Source: Colwellia sp. TT2012
GTDB taxonomy: Bacteria; Pseudomonadota; Gammaproteobacteria; Enterobacterales; Alteromonadaceae
Length of the DNA stretch: 64,000 nt
Assembly: GCF_001440345.1 (NCBI RefSeq)
Contig: NZ_LJYX01000017.1
Coordinates: 372,001-436,000 of the forward strand
Direction: 5' to 3'
The notes under the pieces are model-generated. The model made no database searches. It was not told where the DNA came from and was given only the letters and a program-made list of their open reading frames with translations. This document shows, in pieces, positions 27,291-37,600 of the stretch (within the stretch, counting starts at the first letter, position 1; each line of letters begins with the position of its first letter). The translations under genes were made by a program, and so were the position numbers.

Positions 27291-27460
27291 TCATTGATAT
27301 CCTCAATCGAAGCAACAGCTAAATACTAGGTTGAGCATAAACAAAGCGACTATTTTTAATCATTAACTAAACACATCATTGAGTACGTCTGAAAAGTATG
27401 CTACTTTTTCAATAGGCAAACAATATACAATATATCAAAATACAAATAATAGAGGCGTCT

Positions 27461-27871
27461 ATGATAAACAATAAAGTGGTTATATCTGCTTTAGCAGTAA
27501 CCGTCGTTGTAGTTTTGGGCTACATACAGTTTTCCAACAACGATAATGACCAACAAGCAAGCGACCCAAGCAATAAGGCTGTTAAGTCTGTTGCTGAAAA
27601 GCAGCTCGCAGAAGTTGCCCTATTAGATAAGCAACAAAGACCACCGGTTGAGCATGGTATAGCCGAGGAAAATGCTGAAAAAATCAATGCTTATGTTCAT
27701 ACTTCAACAGTAGCAACTGCACCACCTCTGTCAGCACCACCTCTGCCAGCACCTCCAGCACCTGACTCTCGTTATCAAGATGCCCATTCAAGTGCTCAAC
27801 AACATGGCCATGAAAAAGTACTGAAAACAACTGATAATAGACCACCGCCGCCTACCGGCGTTTCACGTTAA
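27461..27871 (+). CDS. Hypothetical membrane-anchored, proline-rich protein
   Basis: 136 aa. One hydrophobic segment (~7-23, VVISALAVTVVVVLGYI) is followed by a polar, lysine/glutamate-rich region and a proline-rich stretch (PPLSAPPLPAPPAPDSR, ~90-106), ending RPPPPTGVSR. It looks like a single-pass protein with a flexible periplasmic tail. I do not recognise the family. It is followed by a good terminator and is probably monocistronic. SD-like AGAGGCGTC precedes the ATG. Confidence 0.65.
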   Translation: MINNKVVISALAVTVVVVLGYIQFSNNDNDQQASDPSNKAVKSVAEKQLAEVALLDKQQRPPVEHGIAEENAEKINAYVHTSTVATAPPLSAPPLPAPPAPDSRYQDAHSSAQQHGHEKVLKTTDNRPPPPTGVSR

Positions 27872-27896
27872 TTTTTTTACTAACTAACAAACTCAC

Positions 27897-27928
27897 TAAC
27901 CACTTCAATCTTTTTAGTGGTTTTTTTT
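27897..27928 (+). terminator. Rho-independent terminator
   Basis: Stem aaccact / agtggtt with a T8 tract just after the proline-rich protein gene. Confidence 0.8.
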
Positions 27929-28422
27929 CTTCAATACTCTTCTTTCAAAAAATCACCTTTAGTCTCCCTTGCTCGAATATTCACACAGTGATCTTAAAAT
28001 ATTGATTGAGTATAAATAATCCAGAATTTTATAAAATTAATATATTAAAAACACAGATAAAAAATCCATTTATTAACAATAAGTTAAATTATTAATTTAA
28101 TAAAACGGTAACCTTATGGCTATTGATAGCTTGTTTTTTACACTCGTACATAATATATTGCATACAACATTTCATATACAATCATGATTATTAAAATTAT
28201 TGCTCTGTAGCTAATTCATTCATCGTTCCCATTAAAAATTTGAATTAGCAGAAATAACAACATTACTTATTAGATTTTTTACTAGATAACAAATGCAAAA
28301 CCAGCGCTTTTCTGGTGAGTTAAGTAGTTCAATTATTGAGTTATTTAACTAAGAGGTCACTCAAAAAAGCACAAAAAATAATAATTATAAATAGTTAGTA
28401 CTTGCATAGCTAACTCCTTACA
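27929..28422. other. Long AT-rich upstream region of the collagenase gene
   Basis: About 490 bp without a gene. Very AT-rich; likely to hold the regulatory sites of the secreted collagenase. I see no unambiguous promoter or operator. Confidence 0.45.
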
Positions 28423-31400
28423 ATGGGATTTTATATGACAAACTCTGTCAGCAAAAAAATACTTACCGTAGCGGCTCTTCTCGGAGCATTTGCATCAAGC
28501 GGAGCAAACGCACTTGAATGTGGCACTGCTACGACTGCCGGTAATGAACTCATAGTAGGCCAAACTGAATGTATTTCAGGCAACGGCTTATATTTCTATA
28601 TTGATATTGAAGCAAATAATACCGCTCTAGAAATTCAGACGTCTGGTGGTACCGGTGAAGCAGATATAATAGTTAATGCTTCTGGTTGGGCTACCGACAC
28701 AAGTTATACGCAGCGCACCAATAATGCCGGTACAGAAGAAAAAATAACGGTTATAGCTCATGCTGGTCGTTTATACGTAAGTGTTTTTGGTCAACACCAA
28801 CAAGTCACGTTAAATGTTAGAGATAAAAAGGATACCGGCGGTGGTACTGCCCCACTATTATGTGGTGCCGATACTACATCAGGTTACGTCTTAACGTTAG
28901 AGCAACAAGAATGTATTTCTGGTAACGGTAAATATTTCTATCTTGACGTTGAAGCAGACAATACGCCACTTGTCATCACGACGAAAAACGGGACTGGCGA
29001 AGCAGACATTTTTGTCAATACTAACGGCTGGGCAACACGCTCAAGTTATACCGCCTCTTCTACTAATGCTGGTACTGAGGAATCGTTGAGTCTGACCGCT
29101 AATGCCGGTAGATTATACATTAGTGTTTTTGGTGCTAACGACCAAGTAAGCTTTAAAGTAAGTGCACAAGCTGATCCCACAGTGCCAACAAATCCAGATA
29201 TACCGACACTACCAGCTAACCCTGGAATGTGTGGTGCAGATACCATTGTCGCAAATGAGTTAACGTTTAATCAAATTGAATGTGTAACTATTGCAAGCTC
29301 TTCATCATATTATATATATGTTCCTGCCGACAACATGAATGTAACCGTATCTACTGGTGGTGGTTCAGGTGAATTAACCATATATGCTAAAAAAGATATC
29401 TGGGCTAGTAGCACTAATTATGACCATGTTTCAAGTAAAACAGCTAATGGTCAATCGGTTACTCTCACCGCAAACAAAGGTTGGTTATATGTAGAATTAG
29501 ATGCTGGCACTACTGGAGCTTCACAAGTTAGCTTTTTAGTTGCTGTGGATCTCTCTACATTACCTACTACAGGTGGTGGTTCAACTATTCCTGATGATGG
29601 TTTCCCTACAGATAAAACTCGCTTTATCGGCTTAAATGGTCAAGCACTTGTTGAACGTATTGCTTTAACACACCCACAAAATGTTAGCCCGATCTTTAAC
29701 ATCAGTGGTAGTGAAGCTACGCAGATATACTCTGAAGCGAACATGCTTGCTATTGCTAATGCAATTATTACCCGTGCACCGAGTTATACTGGTGAAGATA
29801 CTAGCGGTTTAGAATCGTTATTTTATTTCTTCCGTGGCGCATTTTATGTTCAATTTTCATACCCTAACGACATACCTGATTATAGTGTCGCGGTAAAATC
29901 AACAATCAAAACAGCATTACGTGCGTTCTTCAATAACAGTAATGCTTGGGTTGCAAGTGAAGCAAATGGTAGTGTATTAAAAGAAGCCTTAATCACAGTT
30001 GATTCATCTTCATTAGGTGCTGCGTTTAACGACATCACGGTACGTGTATTAAACCAGTACAATACTCAATGGGAAACTAGCTTTAATATGAATGCCGCTG
30101 CAAACTCGGTATTTACTACTATTTGGCGTTCATTGTGGGATGTTGAATTACGTGCATTATATGCAACGGATCACACCATATTAACAGCGCTAAATAACTT
30201 TCAAGCCAGTAAACGTCATTTAATTGGAACCGATGAAGAGTACATTGTTACTAACGCCGCTCGTGAATTATCACGTCTTTATCATATTCCAGAAATGAAA
30301 TCACAAGTTAAAGTGATAGTTAAAAGCATCATTGATAGCACCAGTAAAAATGACCAAACAATCGGTTTATGGCTTGCTGCAGCAGGTATGGCTGACTTTT
30401 ACGATAGAGCAGATTGTGGTTACTATAATATTTGTGGCTTCGCTTTTAAGCTAGAACAAGAGACTTTAACATTTAACTACAAGTGTCCATCTGGTTCATT
30501 AAAAATTCGTGCTCAAAGTGTTTTCAATGACCAAGGCGCATGGATGTGTGACATATTAAGTCAACAAGAAACTAACTTTCATCAAACATTAGCAACATTA
30601 AATATTCCAGTTCTGGAAGATAATAATACCGATTTAGAACTTGTTGTCTTTAACTCTTCAGCTGAATATAAAACGTATGCTGGTCAATTCTTCAATATGG
30701 ACACCAACAATGGTGGCATGTATTTAGAAGGCTCTCCTGCAGAAGAGAAAAACCAAGCACGTTTCATTGCTTATGAAGCTGAATGGAAACAACCTAAATT
30801 CCACGTATGGAACTTACAACATGAGTATGTGCATTACCTAGATGGTCGTTATAATTTATTTGGTGACTTTGGTCGTGCTATTTCTCAAAATACTATCTGG
30901 TGGATTGAAGGTTTAGCTGAGTATATTTCATACAGAGAAGGTTACGTACATGCGATTGAAGTAGGTAAAACACAAGAGTTTGCCTTGTCTGAAATATTCA
31001 AAAATGATTATAATTCAGGTCAAGCACGTATCTATCGTTGGGGATATTTAGCGGTAAGATTTATGTTTGAAAACCATCGTGCAGATGTTGATCAAATATT
31101 ATATTTATTACGTAACAACAAATATGTTGAATATCAAACCTTTATGAACAATATTGGCACACGTTATGATACAGAGTGGAATACCTGGTTAATCAGTGAT
31201 ATTTCTACCGTAGACAACGGTATTGTTGAATTTGGACCATCTGATGAAACTGCTGCCAATTCAGGTACTGCGGGTAACTGGGCTGGTGAACCAATCACAA
31301 TCAGCACTGACTTTTCACCATGTACGCCAAACGATCCAGCCAATGCGCATGATCCAGCAAACAATACCATTGTACCTAATGTATTAATTGAATGTGTAAA

Positions 31401-31668
31401 TTCAAATAATGGTGGCGCTAGCTTTATCTTCGCTAATCATAATGGCGAAAGCGGCACAATCGAAATTAACACCAGTGGCGGTTGGGGAAATGCCGATATC
31501 ATGTTTAGTTCACAGTCTTGGGCTACAGCGCAAAACAATGAAGGCATAGCCAACGCTAACGGTAACTATGATAGCTTACGTGTGCAATTAAATCCTGCAA
31601 AATTATGGCACTACATCACCTTAAAAGGTGAGTTTGGTGGCGTTAGAGTAACGATTAATAAACTGTAA
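28423..31668 (+). CDS. Secreted M9 collagenase with four PPC-like domains
   Basis: 1081 aa zinc metalloprotease expected to degrade collagen outside the cell. The signal peptide ends near ANA (~residue 30). Three repeats of ~100 residues (roughly 32-128, 145-246, 270-370), each starting with a Cys and containing GEADI or a similar motif and G(R/W)LYVS, resemble pre-peptidase C-terminal (PPC) domains; a fourth lies at ~978-1081. Between them are the M9 N-terminal domain and the catalytic domain. The zinc site reads HEYVH (800-804) and the third ligand is Glu829 in WWIEGLAEY. PPC domains before the catalytic part are unusual, as they normally follow it. ATG at 28435 is a possible alternative start. 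Followed by a strong terminator. Confidence 0.9.
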   Translation: MGFYMTNSVSKKILTVAALLGAFASSGANALECGTATTAGNELIVGQTECISGNGLYFYIDIEANNTALEIQTSGGTGEADIIVNASGWATDTSYTQRTNNAGTEEKITVIAHAGRLYVSVFGQHQQVTLNVRDKKDTGGGTAPLLCGADTTSGYVLTLEQQECISGNGKYFYLDVEADNTPLVITTKNGTGEADIFVNTNGWATRSSYTASSTNAGTEESLSLTANAGRLYISVFGANDQVSFKVSAQADPTVPTNPDIPTLPANPGMCGADTIVANELTFNQIECVTIASSSSYYIYVPADNMNVTVSTGGGSGELTIYAKKDIWASSTNYDHVSSKTANGQSVTLTANKGWLYVELDAGTTGASQVSFLVAVDLSTLPTTGGGSTIPDDGFPTDKTRFIGLNGQALVERIALTHPQNVSPIFNISGSEATQIYSEANMLAIANAIITRAPSYTGEDTSGLESLFYFFRGAFYVQFSYPNDIPDYSVAVKSTIKTALRAFFNNSNAWVASEANGSVLKEALITVDSSSLGAAFNDITVRVLNQYNTQWETSFNMNAAANSVFTTIWRSLWDVELRALYATDHTILTALNNFQASKRHLIGTDEEYIVTNAARELSRLYHIPEMKSQVKVIVKSIIDSTSKNDQTIGLWLAAAGMADFYDRADCGYYNICGFAFKLEQETLTFNYKCPSGSLKIRAQSVFNDQGAWMCDILSQQETNFHQTLATLNIPVLEDNNTDLELVVFNSSAEYKTYAGQFFNMDTNNGGMYLEGSPAEEKNQARFIAYEAEWKQPKFHVWNLQHEYVHYLDGRYNLFGDFGRAISQNTIWWIEGLAEYISYREGYVHAIEVGKTQEFALSEIFKNDYNSGQARIYRWGYLAVRFMFENHRADVDQILYLLRNNKYVEYQTFMNNIGTRYDTEWNTWLISDISTVDNGIVEFGPSDETAANSGTAGNWAGEPITISTDFSPCTPNDPANAHDPANNTIVPNVLIECVNSNNGGASFIFANHNGESGTIEINTSGGWGNADIMFSSQSWATAQNNEGIANANGNYDSLRVQLNPAKLWHYITLKGEFGGVRVTINKL

Positions 31669-31704
31669 AAAATTGAGATAACCTTTTTAGGTTAAGTCAT
31701 AACT

Positions 31705-31741
31705 AAAAACCTCAAATCACAGTTGATTTGAGGTTTTTTAC
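31705..31741 (+). terminator. Rho-independent terminator of the collagenase gene
   Basis: Stem aaaacctcaaatca / tgatttgaggtttt with a 4-base loop and T7. Confidence 0.9.
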
Positions 31742-32084
31742 TTTTCTGCTCTTGCTTTATTTTTTCCTTAACGAGATGTTCATCTTATACCAATCCCATT
31801 AAGTTCTTACCCACTTGTGGGGGGTAAAATACGCCAAGGCGTTGCTCTCAATTCCAATAACCCGCTATTGGTCAATAAAGTGCCTACCGTTGAATTATTT
31901 TTCCTGAAACCGGGACATCCATACTTTAAAAACAAAACTAGAGCCAAGCTCTGGATGTCACATTTTCCTTCTAAATCCATATAAATCAAAGTTTAATGGC
32001 TATTAGATATTGGATTTCCGATCAGGTACTTCGGGAATGACGGGAACTGGAAAGAACTGGGTTGAAAACCCTGTTTTTGTATAT
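31742..32084. repeat. Repeat cluster: 115-bp element, hairpin element, REP unit E
   Basis: No gene. 31800-31912 is a ~113-bp element with an imperfect copy at 34110-34222 (shared ccaaggcgttgct and caattccaata). 31914-31959 is a hairpin element with arms gacatcca / tggatgtc. REP unit E is at 31988-32042 with palindrome tttccga(N8)ttcgggaa. Confidence 0.8.
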
Positions 32085-33080
32085 CTACGCAATTATCTTT
32101 CTTTCAATTGCATCACACCTATTGGTAATACGGCTCATAATGATACTTTGCATGTCATTGCTTAAACTTGAAAGATGCAATACCTTTGCGGATACTTTGC
32201 TAACATTTGCGACAAGCGCTAAAATTATTTTTTCGCCAATGCTGGGTTTTACCCCTAGAGAGTAGAGCAATAATATAAAGTCATGTTTAGTATAATAACC
32301 ATAAGCCTCATAACTTGCGCTAAAGTCGCCATCGGTTTCAGCTTGTAATAACGATAATGACAGGTATTCTTGGTCGTAGTCAGGGTAAGGCGCTATGCTC
32401 AATAGGTCGTACAAGGGAGCAAAGCCATCCATTAAATTAGATTTGCTCGTTGGCGCTCTTTTTAGTGAGAAGTTTTTAAGGTGTAAATCATTATTGCCCA
32501 CCAGATAGGAAAATAGTACATGCCTTACTGCGTAGACAGAGTGCGCAATTGCCCCACCACACGCTTTTACCATTTTTTTTATTGAGTCTTCATAAGAAAG
32601 TGCATCGCTACCTTTGTGCATAGGATGAACATCACAAATACTGGCACCATCTTCGACAAAAATTTTTACTTTTTTATTATCGGTTAAATCAAAACGCTTG
32701 GTAACATAGGCAAGTTCACCGTCGGCAAAGGCTGCTATTGAACATTTAGCGACATGAAAACCAACCCGATCGGCAATGTTCATGATGGCATGTTCATTTT
32801 CAGACAATTGCGGCAATCCTTTGGGCGTAGGTTTTACCATATACTCACCTTGGTTGCTCGGTACTAATATACCTTGCTCAAGTGTCATAAACATTTTTCG
32901 TTGCACTCCCGATATAGAGGTGCCAACCGTATGGTCAATCACCATATCAGTGAAGCTGTCAGACGTACCTTTAATGGTTACCGGCTTAGTTATACCGTAC
33001 ATAGATTTAAGGTGAGCTTTTGAATAGCCATTTTGAAGGTTTTTATCACTTGTCTCTTTTAAACTGCCCTTACATGCCAT
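32085..33080 (-). CDS. hipT: HipT-like serine/threonine kinase toxin (HipA core domain)
   Basis: 331 aa, HipA-type kinase lacking the N-terminal subdomain, which is encoded separately upstream. The glycine-rich loop reads GTSISGVQRK, with Ser55-Ile56-Ser57 forming the SIS motif known from HipT of the HipBST systems; the ATP-binding Lys is in YMVKP (Lys83), the catalytic loop is GNNDLHLKNF (Asp198), and the metal-binding Asp is in LYDLLS (Asp225). All kinase residues are present, so it should be active. Known HipT toxin phosphorylates tryptophanyl-tRNA synthetase; the target here is an inference. Overlaps hipS by 11 bases. Confidence 0.88.
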   Translation of the reverse strand: MACKGSLKETSDKNLQNGYSKAHLKSMYGITKPVTIKGTSDSFTDMVIDHTVGTSISGVQRKMFMTLEQGILVPSNQGEYMVKPTPKGLPQLSENEHAIMNIADRVGFHVAKCSIAAFADGELAYVTKRFDLTDNKKVKIFVEDGASICDVHPMHKGSDALSYEDSIKKMVKACGGAIAHSVYAVRHVLFSYLVGNNDLHLKNFSLKRAPTSKSNLMDGFAPLYDLLSIAPYPDYDQEYLSLSLLQAETDGDFSASYEAYGYYTKHDFILLLYSLGVKPSIGEKIILALVANVSKVSAKVLHLSSLSNDMQSIIMSRITNRCDAIERKIIA

Positions 33081-33459
33081 GATTATTCCTATATTTTTCC
33101 TGCGTACCAGCCGATAACAAACTTAATGGCACTGGTATCACTGAAATTGCACCAATTAATTCTTTACCATTTGCTAAGAGTAAACCAAATGAATCGGCTT
33201 TATCGAGTCTGGCTCTTTTTGCTTGATGAGTGCGTAACCATCCTTCAGATATGAGGTTGGCAAAAAACGTGGGAAAGGTGTCAAACTCAAAGGGGGTTTC
33301 GGTCAAAGGGAAGCTATAGCCTATTGGTACACCTTTGATAAGATAGCTAGTATCATAGGTAAAACGGTAACGCTCTGCTTTAAGATCGGTGAATTCTTGC
33401 AACAATCCAGCAAGCGTTCCGTTGCAGTAGATATGCCCTTGCCGGTTTGGTTTAATCAT
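33070..33459 (-). CDS. hipS: HipS-like protein (HipA N-terminal subdomain as a separate gene)
   Basis: 129 aa, matching the HipA N-terminal domain 1: GHIYCNGTLAGLLQEF, FTYDTSYL, IGYSFPLTETPF, PTFFANLISEGWLR. In canonical HipA this part is fused to the kinase. In the described HipBST systems the separate HipS acts as antitoxin. It sits between hipB (8-base overlap) and hipT (11-base overlap), so all three are co-translated. The last residues beyond ~115 are not obviously conserved. Confidence 0.86.
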   Translation of the reverse strand: MIKPNRQGHIYCNGTLAGLLQEFTDLKAERYRFTYDTSYLIKGVPIGYSFPLTETPFEFDTFPTFFANLISEGWLRTHQAKRARLDKADSFGLLLANGKELIGAISVIPVPLSLLSAGTQEKYRNNHGM

Positions 33460-33754
33460 TTTTACGACCTATAAGTAATTCAAAGCCAACGATTTCACCA
33501 ATGGATAACACCGTGGACATTGATGCTTTTTCAGGGTTTTTGAGGGTGTTGGTCAGCGTTGTTGATGAAATATCAGCAAGCAGGCAAAGATCTCTTTTTT
33601 GTAAGACGTTATCCGCACAAAATCGCTCAACATAAGTCCCTAACTCGGCAAGTTTAAATAAACTTTTTGATTTATTCATGTCAGCTGAAAAATCTTTTAG
33701 CATGTTTTGAACTTTACTCAGCGCCTCAACAGCGACATCTATATCGTTACTCAT
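33452..33754 (-). CDS. hipB: HipB-like helix-turn-helix protein
   Basis: About 100 aa. A helix-turn-helix segment is seen in the middle (VLQKRDLCLLADISSTTLTN), consistent with an XRE/HipB-type DNA-binding protein that represses its own operon. I place the start at 33754 (MSNDIDVAVEAL) because GGAG lies 6 bases upstream; ATGs at 33757 and 33775 are alternatives. First gene of the three-gene operon. It is more divergent than HipS and HipT, so the name rests partly on position. Confidence 0.75.
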   Translation of the reverse strand: MSNDIDVAVEALSKVQNMLKDFSADMNKSKSLFKLAELGTYVERFCADNVLQKRDLCLLADISSTTLTNTLKNPEKASMSTVLSIGEIVGFELLIGRKND

Positions 33755-33775
33755 CATACACTCCAATAAAAACAT

Positions 33776-34254
33776 CTTTATAACAACATAAAATAGTATA
33801 ATCTAAATATTCTTTGAAATACAAAATACATTCACAAATAAATGTGATTAAATATAATTTTAAACGTTAAATCTAATATAAATGACAAATGCACACTAAA
33901 ATCAAGTTAAAGGTTGAACGGTAATTTAAAATTACGTTAATCAAAGTATTATGGCTTTTAAACATTGGCTTCCCGATCAGGTACTTCGGGAATGACGGGG
34001 GTGGAAATATGAGGATGACAGGCATGGGTTACGCATATTACCGAGACTGTGATACCTGAGCGATGGTGTTTGATCGCTTTAGATACTGGCCCACCTATGA
34101 TAGCAATTTCATTAAATTATTGCCCACTTGTGCTGGTTAACATACACCAAGGCGTTGCTATCAATTCCAATAGCCAGCTATTGCTCAATCGAGCGCCTTG
34201 CTTTAATTTATTTTTCCTGGGCACAACAAGATCATAAACTTAATAAAACTGGTA
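33776..34254. repeat. Repeat cluster: REP unit F and 115-bp element
   Basis: REP unit F is at 33943-33998 (ttcccga(N8)ttcgggaa) and the second copy of the ~113-bp element at 34110-34222. The first ~110 bases upstream of hipB are very AT-rich and probably contain its promoter. No supported gene. Confidence 0.75.
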
Positions 34255-34443
34255 TTAGCCTTTATTCATTTTTTTATATTCACATAAGCTAATAACATTA
34301 TTGGCTAAAGGTTTTGTTTGCTCAGCCACTTTTTTGTTTGTTTGCTCGCTAGTTTGTTGGTTAACTATGTCTAGTGTAATGGTATTAGTTGCCATCAAAT
34401 AGGGTAATCGGCCAGAAGTTACTAACAAAATATTGCTGTCCAC
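34255..34443 (-). CDS. Hypothetical small protein (doubtful)
   Basis: 62 aa from GTG at 34443. The end, NVISLCEYKKMNKG, resembles the C-termini of small uncharacterised proteins in marine gammaproteobacteria. There is only a weak ribosome-binding site. It may be a real short gene or chance. Confidence 0.35.
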   Translation of the reverse strand: MDSNILLVTSGRLPYLMATNTITLDIVNQQTSEQTNKKVAEQTKPLANNVISLCEYKKMNKG

Positions 34444-34629
34444 CTTATGAAAAATAAGCGGTTATGGTATTATTTGGCTAGAATAATACCTGACTCGCTA
34501 TTTGGATTACCCCCTGAGGTATCCTTAGCTATCATTAGGGCTATGATATTTATCATGCGGTTAAGAGCAGATAACTGTCTAAGCTACTTAACCCATGCAA
34601 CCTATTTAAATACTAATAATTAAAGACTT

Positions 34630-37600
34630 ATGGCCAAAAACACTTTCACTCCGGCATTACTTGAACAACACTTTACCAAAAACGAATGGAAAAAAGGCGC
34701 GAGAATTTATCAAGCGGATGGTATTAAAACCTGTGCCCTTGATGAAGACATAATTCGCGGTGTCGTTTTTAGTGAGCGATCTAAACAATCGAGTTACTTA
34801 ACGCGTTTAGTGTTAAATATTAAGCATGATGGTATTGCCAGTTATTGTGATTGTTATGTCGGCCGTGACTGTAAACATGGTGCCGCCTTGGCGCAGTGTT
34901 TTATTCATGAACATTTTGATAGAAATAGTATTGCCACCTCTGAAAGAGTCATTGATAAATGGCTTAGCCATTTTCAAGCTCAGCCCAGTAGATACCAACC
35001 AAATCCTCAAAAAAAATCGTTATTGTACTTTTTAACCCCCAACAGTTATAACGAAGACGATTATTTTAATTTGGCGATAAAATCAACGCGCGCAAAAAAA
35101 AGTGGCGGCTGGAGTAGTTCTCTGGGCAGTGAATATTCAACCAGTACCTTAATTAATAGTGCCTATGCGACTAACGAGGATGTGGCGGTAATTACCGAGC
35201 TTATGCGTACTAACCAATTTGGCGATAACGTTAAGTATTTTGATTTATTTGCACAGATTATAAAAACAAATCGCTGTTTTTGGCATACACACTTCGACTT
35301 AGACCAAGCCATTACCTTAAGTGAGCCCATAGAAGCAGAGTGGCAGTGGTTAGCACTGGGTAACAATTTACATACTTTACAGCTGGTATTGAATGAGCCC
35401 TCCAGCAGTATTCAAATTATTAAAGCACAACCGCTTTGTTTTTATGATGAAGATAAAAATTGCTTCGGTAAGATTAATACCAATACTCGATGTGATTTTG
35501 AAGCCGACTTACTCAATTCACCCATTTTTGAAGAAGATAAATTACCCTGGGTAATAAATAAGCTGTCGATGTCGTTAGGTGATGCGGTGCAACGCTTGCC
35601 TAAACCCAAAACTCAGTTCTCACAAGACTTAAGCAAACCCGAGGTGCATTTATACTTTTCTACGCCGCTAGAAAAAAAACCACAAACGGGTAATGTGAAG
35701 GTTAATTTTTCTTATCAAGGCAATTTAGTTAATCCGCATAATGAGAGTGCGACGATTACCGTAGCAAGGCTAACGGATAGTGATAGTGATAGTGAGGTTG
35801 AGGGTGAAAACGAAAGCTCAAGCGAGATAAAGCTTTATCGTGATTTAGCCTTTGAGCAAACGGTTATTAACAAATTGACCACCTTAAAATTTAGCCCAGT
35901 GCCTATACCTAAACGTTATGCCTTTATTAATGCCGAGTATTTAAATAAAGACGCGTCACTTACCGATAAAACGCCTAAATATTCCATGATATTGCAAGGC
36001 CGCTATGCTTGGCATCAGTTTTTAGATCAAGAATTACCCTTACTTAAAGACTTGGGCTGGCATATTAGCTTTGCCGATGCTTTTTATTATAAATCACTGG
36101 CCACCGATAGCATATTTGATGCCGAAGTGATTGAAACCGATGATCATGATTTTTTCTCCTTAGGGTTAAACTTAACCATTGATGGGAAAAAAATGCCCGC
36201 GTTTCCTATTTTGCTGGGCGCTATTGAACAATTACCACGTTCGGTACTTTTTGGTCGAGAAAATGTTGATGATGATGATGAAAGTGTTGATAGTGAACAA
36301 GGTGCTAGCGAAGAAGGTGTTGACAAAAAAGCAGCGTTTATTGCGCCCGATACCCCTATTTATGTTGATCTAGACAATGGTGATTTTGTTGCCTTGCGTT
36401 ATAAAAGTGTCCAACCCATTTTAAAACAGTTTATTGAACTGTTTATGCCTAATCCCTTAAATAAAGATGGCACCATGAAGCTATCACGCTTTCAAGGTCA
36501 TCAAACCTTATCGATGTTAGATGACCAAGGCATGATAGCCACAGGCACAAGTAAGTTAAGAGCGCTGGCTACTAAACTACAGAACTTTCAACAAGTCACC
36601 ACAGTGGCGGTGCCGAAAGGTTTAAACGCGACCTTAAGAACGTATCAGCATCAAGGTCTTAACTGGTTACAGTTTTTACGGGAGTATCAATTAAACGGTA
36701 TTTTGGCTGATGACATGGGTTTAGGTAAAACCATTCAAACCTTGGCGCACTTATTAATTGAAAAACAACAAGGCCGACTGACAAAACCGGTTTTAATTGT
36801 TGCCCCCACCAGTGTTATTTTTAACTGGGCAAATGAAATTGACAAATTCACCCCACAACTTTCTTATCAAGTATTACACGGTAGTAAACGTCATCAGCAC
36901 TTCGGCTGCCTGAAAAGAAGTGAAGGTGATGCAAGCGACGAAAATAAGGTTGATCTAATTATTACCAGTTATGCCTTGATCACGAAAGATTTAGATCTTT
37001 ATTGTCGGCAAAAATTTTATTACCTTATTCTTGATGAAGCCCACTATATAAAAAATCCAAAAACCAAATTATACCAAGCGTTTATGTCACTTAATGCACA
37101 GCATAAATTGTGCTTAACCGGCACGCCGATGGAGAATCATTTAGGCGAATTCTGGGCGCAATTTAATTTTTTACTGCCCGGATTTTTAGGCGGTCAAAGG
37201 CAATTTACCAAACTCTTTAGAACGCCGATAGAAAAACATGGTGAGCTAGAACGTAAGCAGATATTAAATCAGCGTATTAAACCGTTTATTTTACGTAGAA
37301 CCAAAGACAAAATAGCCACTGAGCTACCGTCGAAAACGATAATAATTCAAACCCTGCGTATTGAAGGTAAACAAGCTGAGCTGTATGAGTCAGTGCGTTT
37401 AGCCATGGATAGTCGTTTAAAAGATATCATTGCTGAAAAAGGTTTAAAACGTAGTCAAATAGAAGTGTTGGATGCGTTATTAAAGTTGCGACAGGTCTGT
37501 AATCACCCTAAGCTATTATCACTTAAAGGCGCTAAAAAAATAAACAAATCCGCTAAGCTTGATTACTTAATGGAAACCCTGCCTGAGCAAATTGATGAAG

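Noticed and set aside
32085-33459. hipS and hipT as a frameshifted single hipA gene
   Set aside because: Each part has a complete frame with its own start, lengths match HipS and HipT, and the SIS loop fits the tripartite type. Kept as a refutation test.
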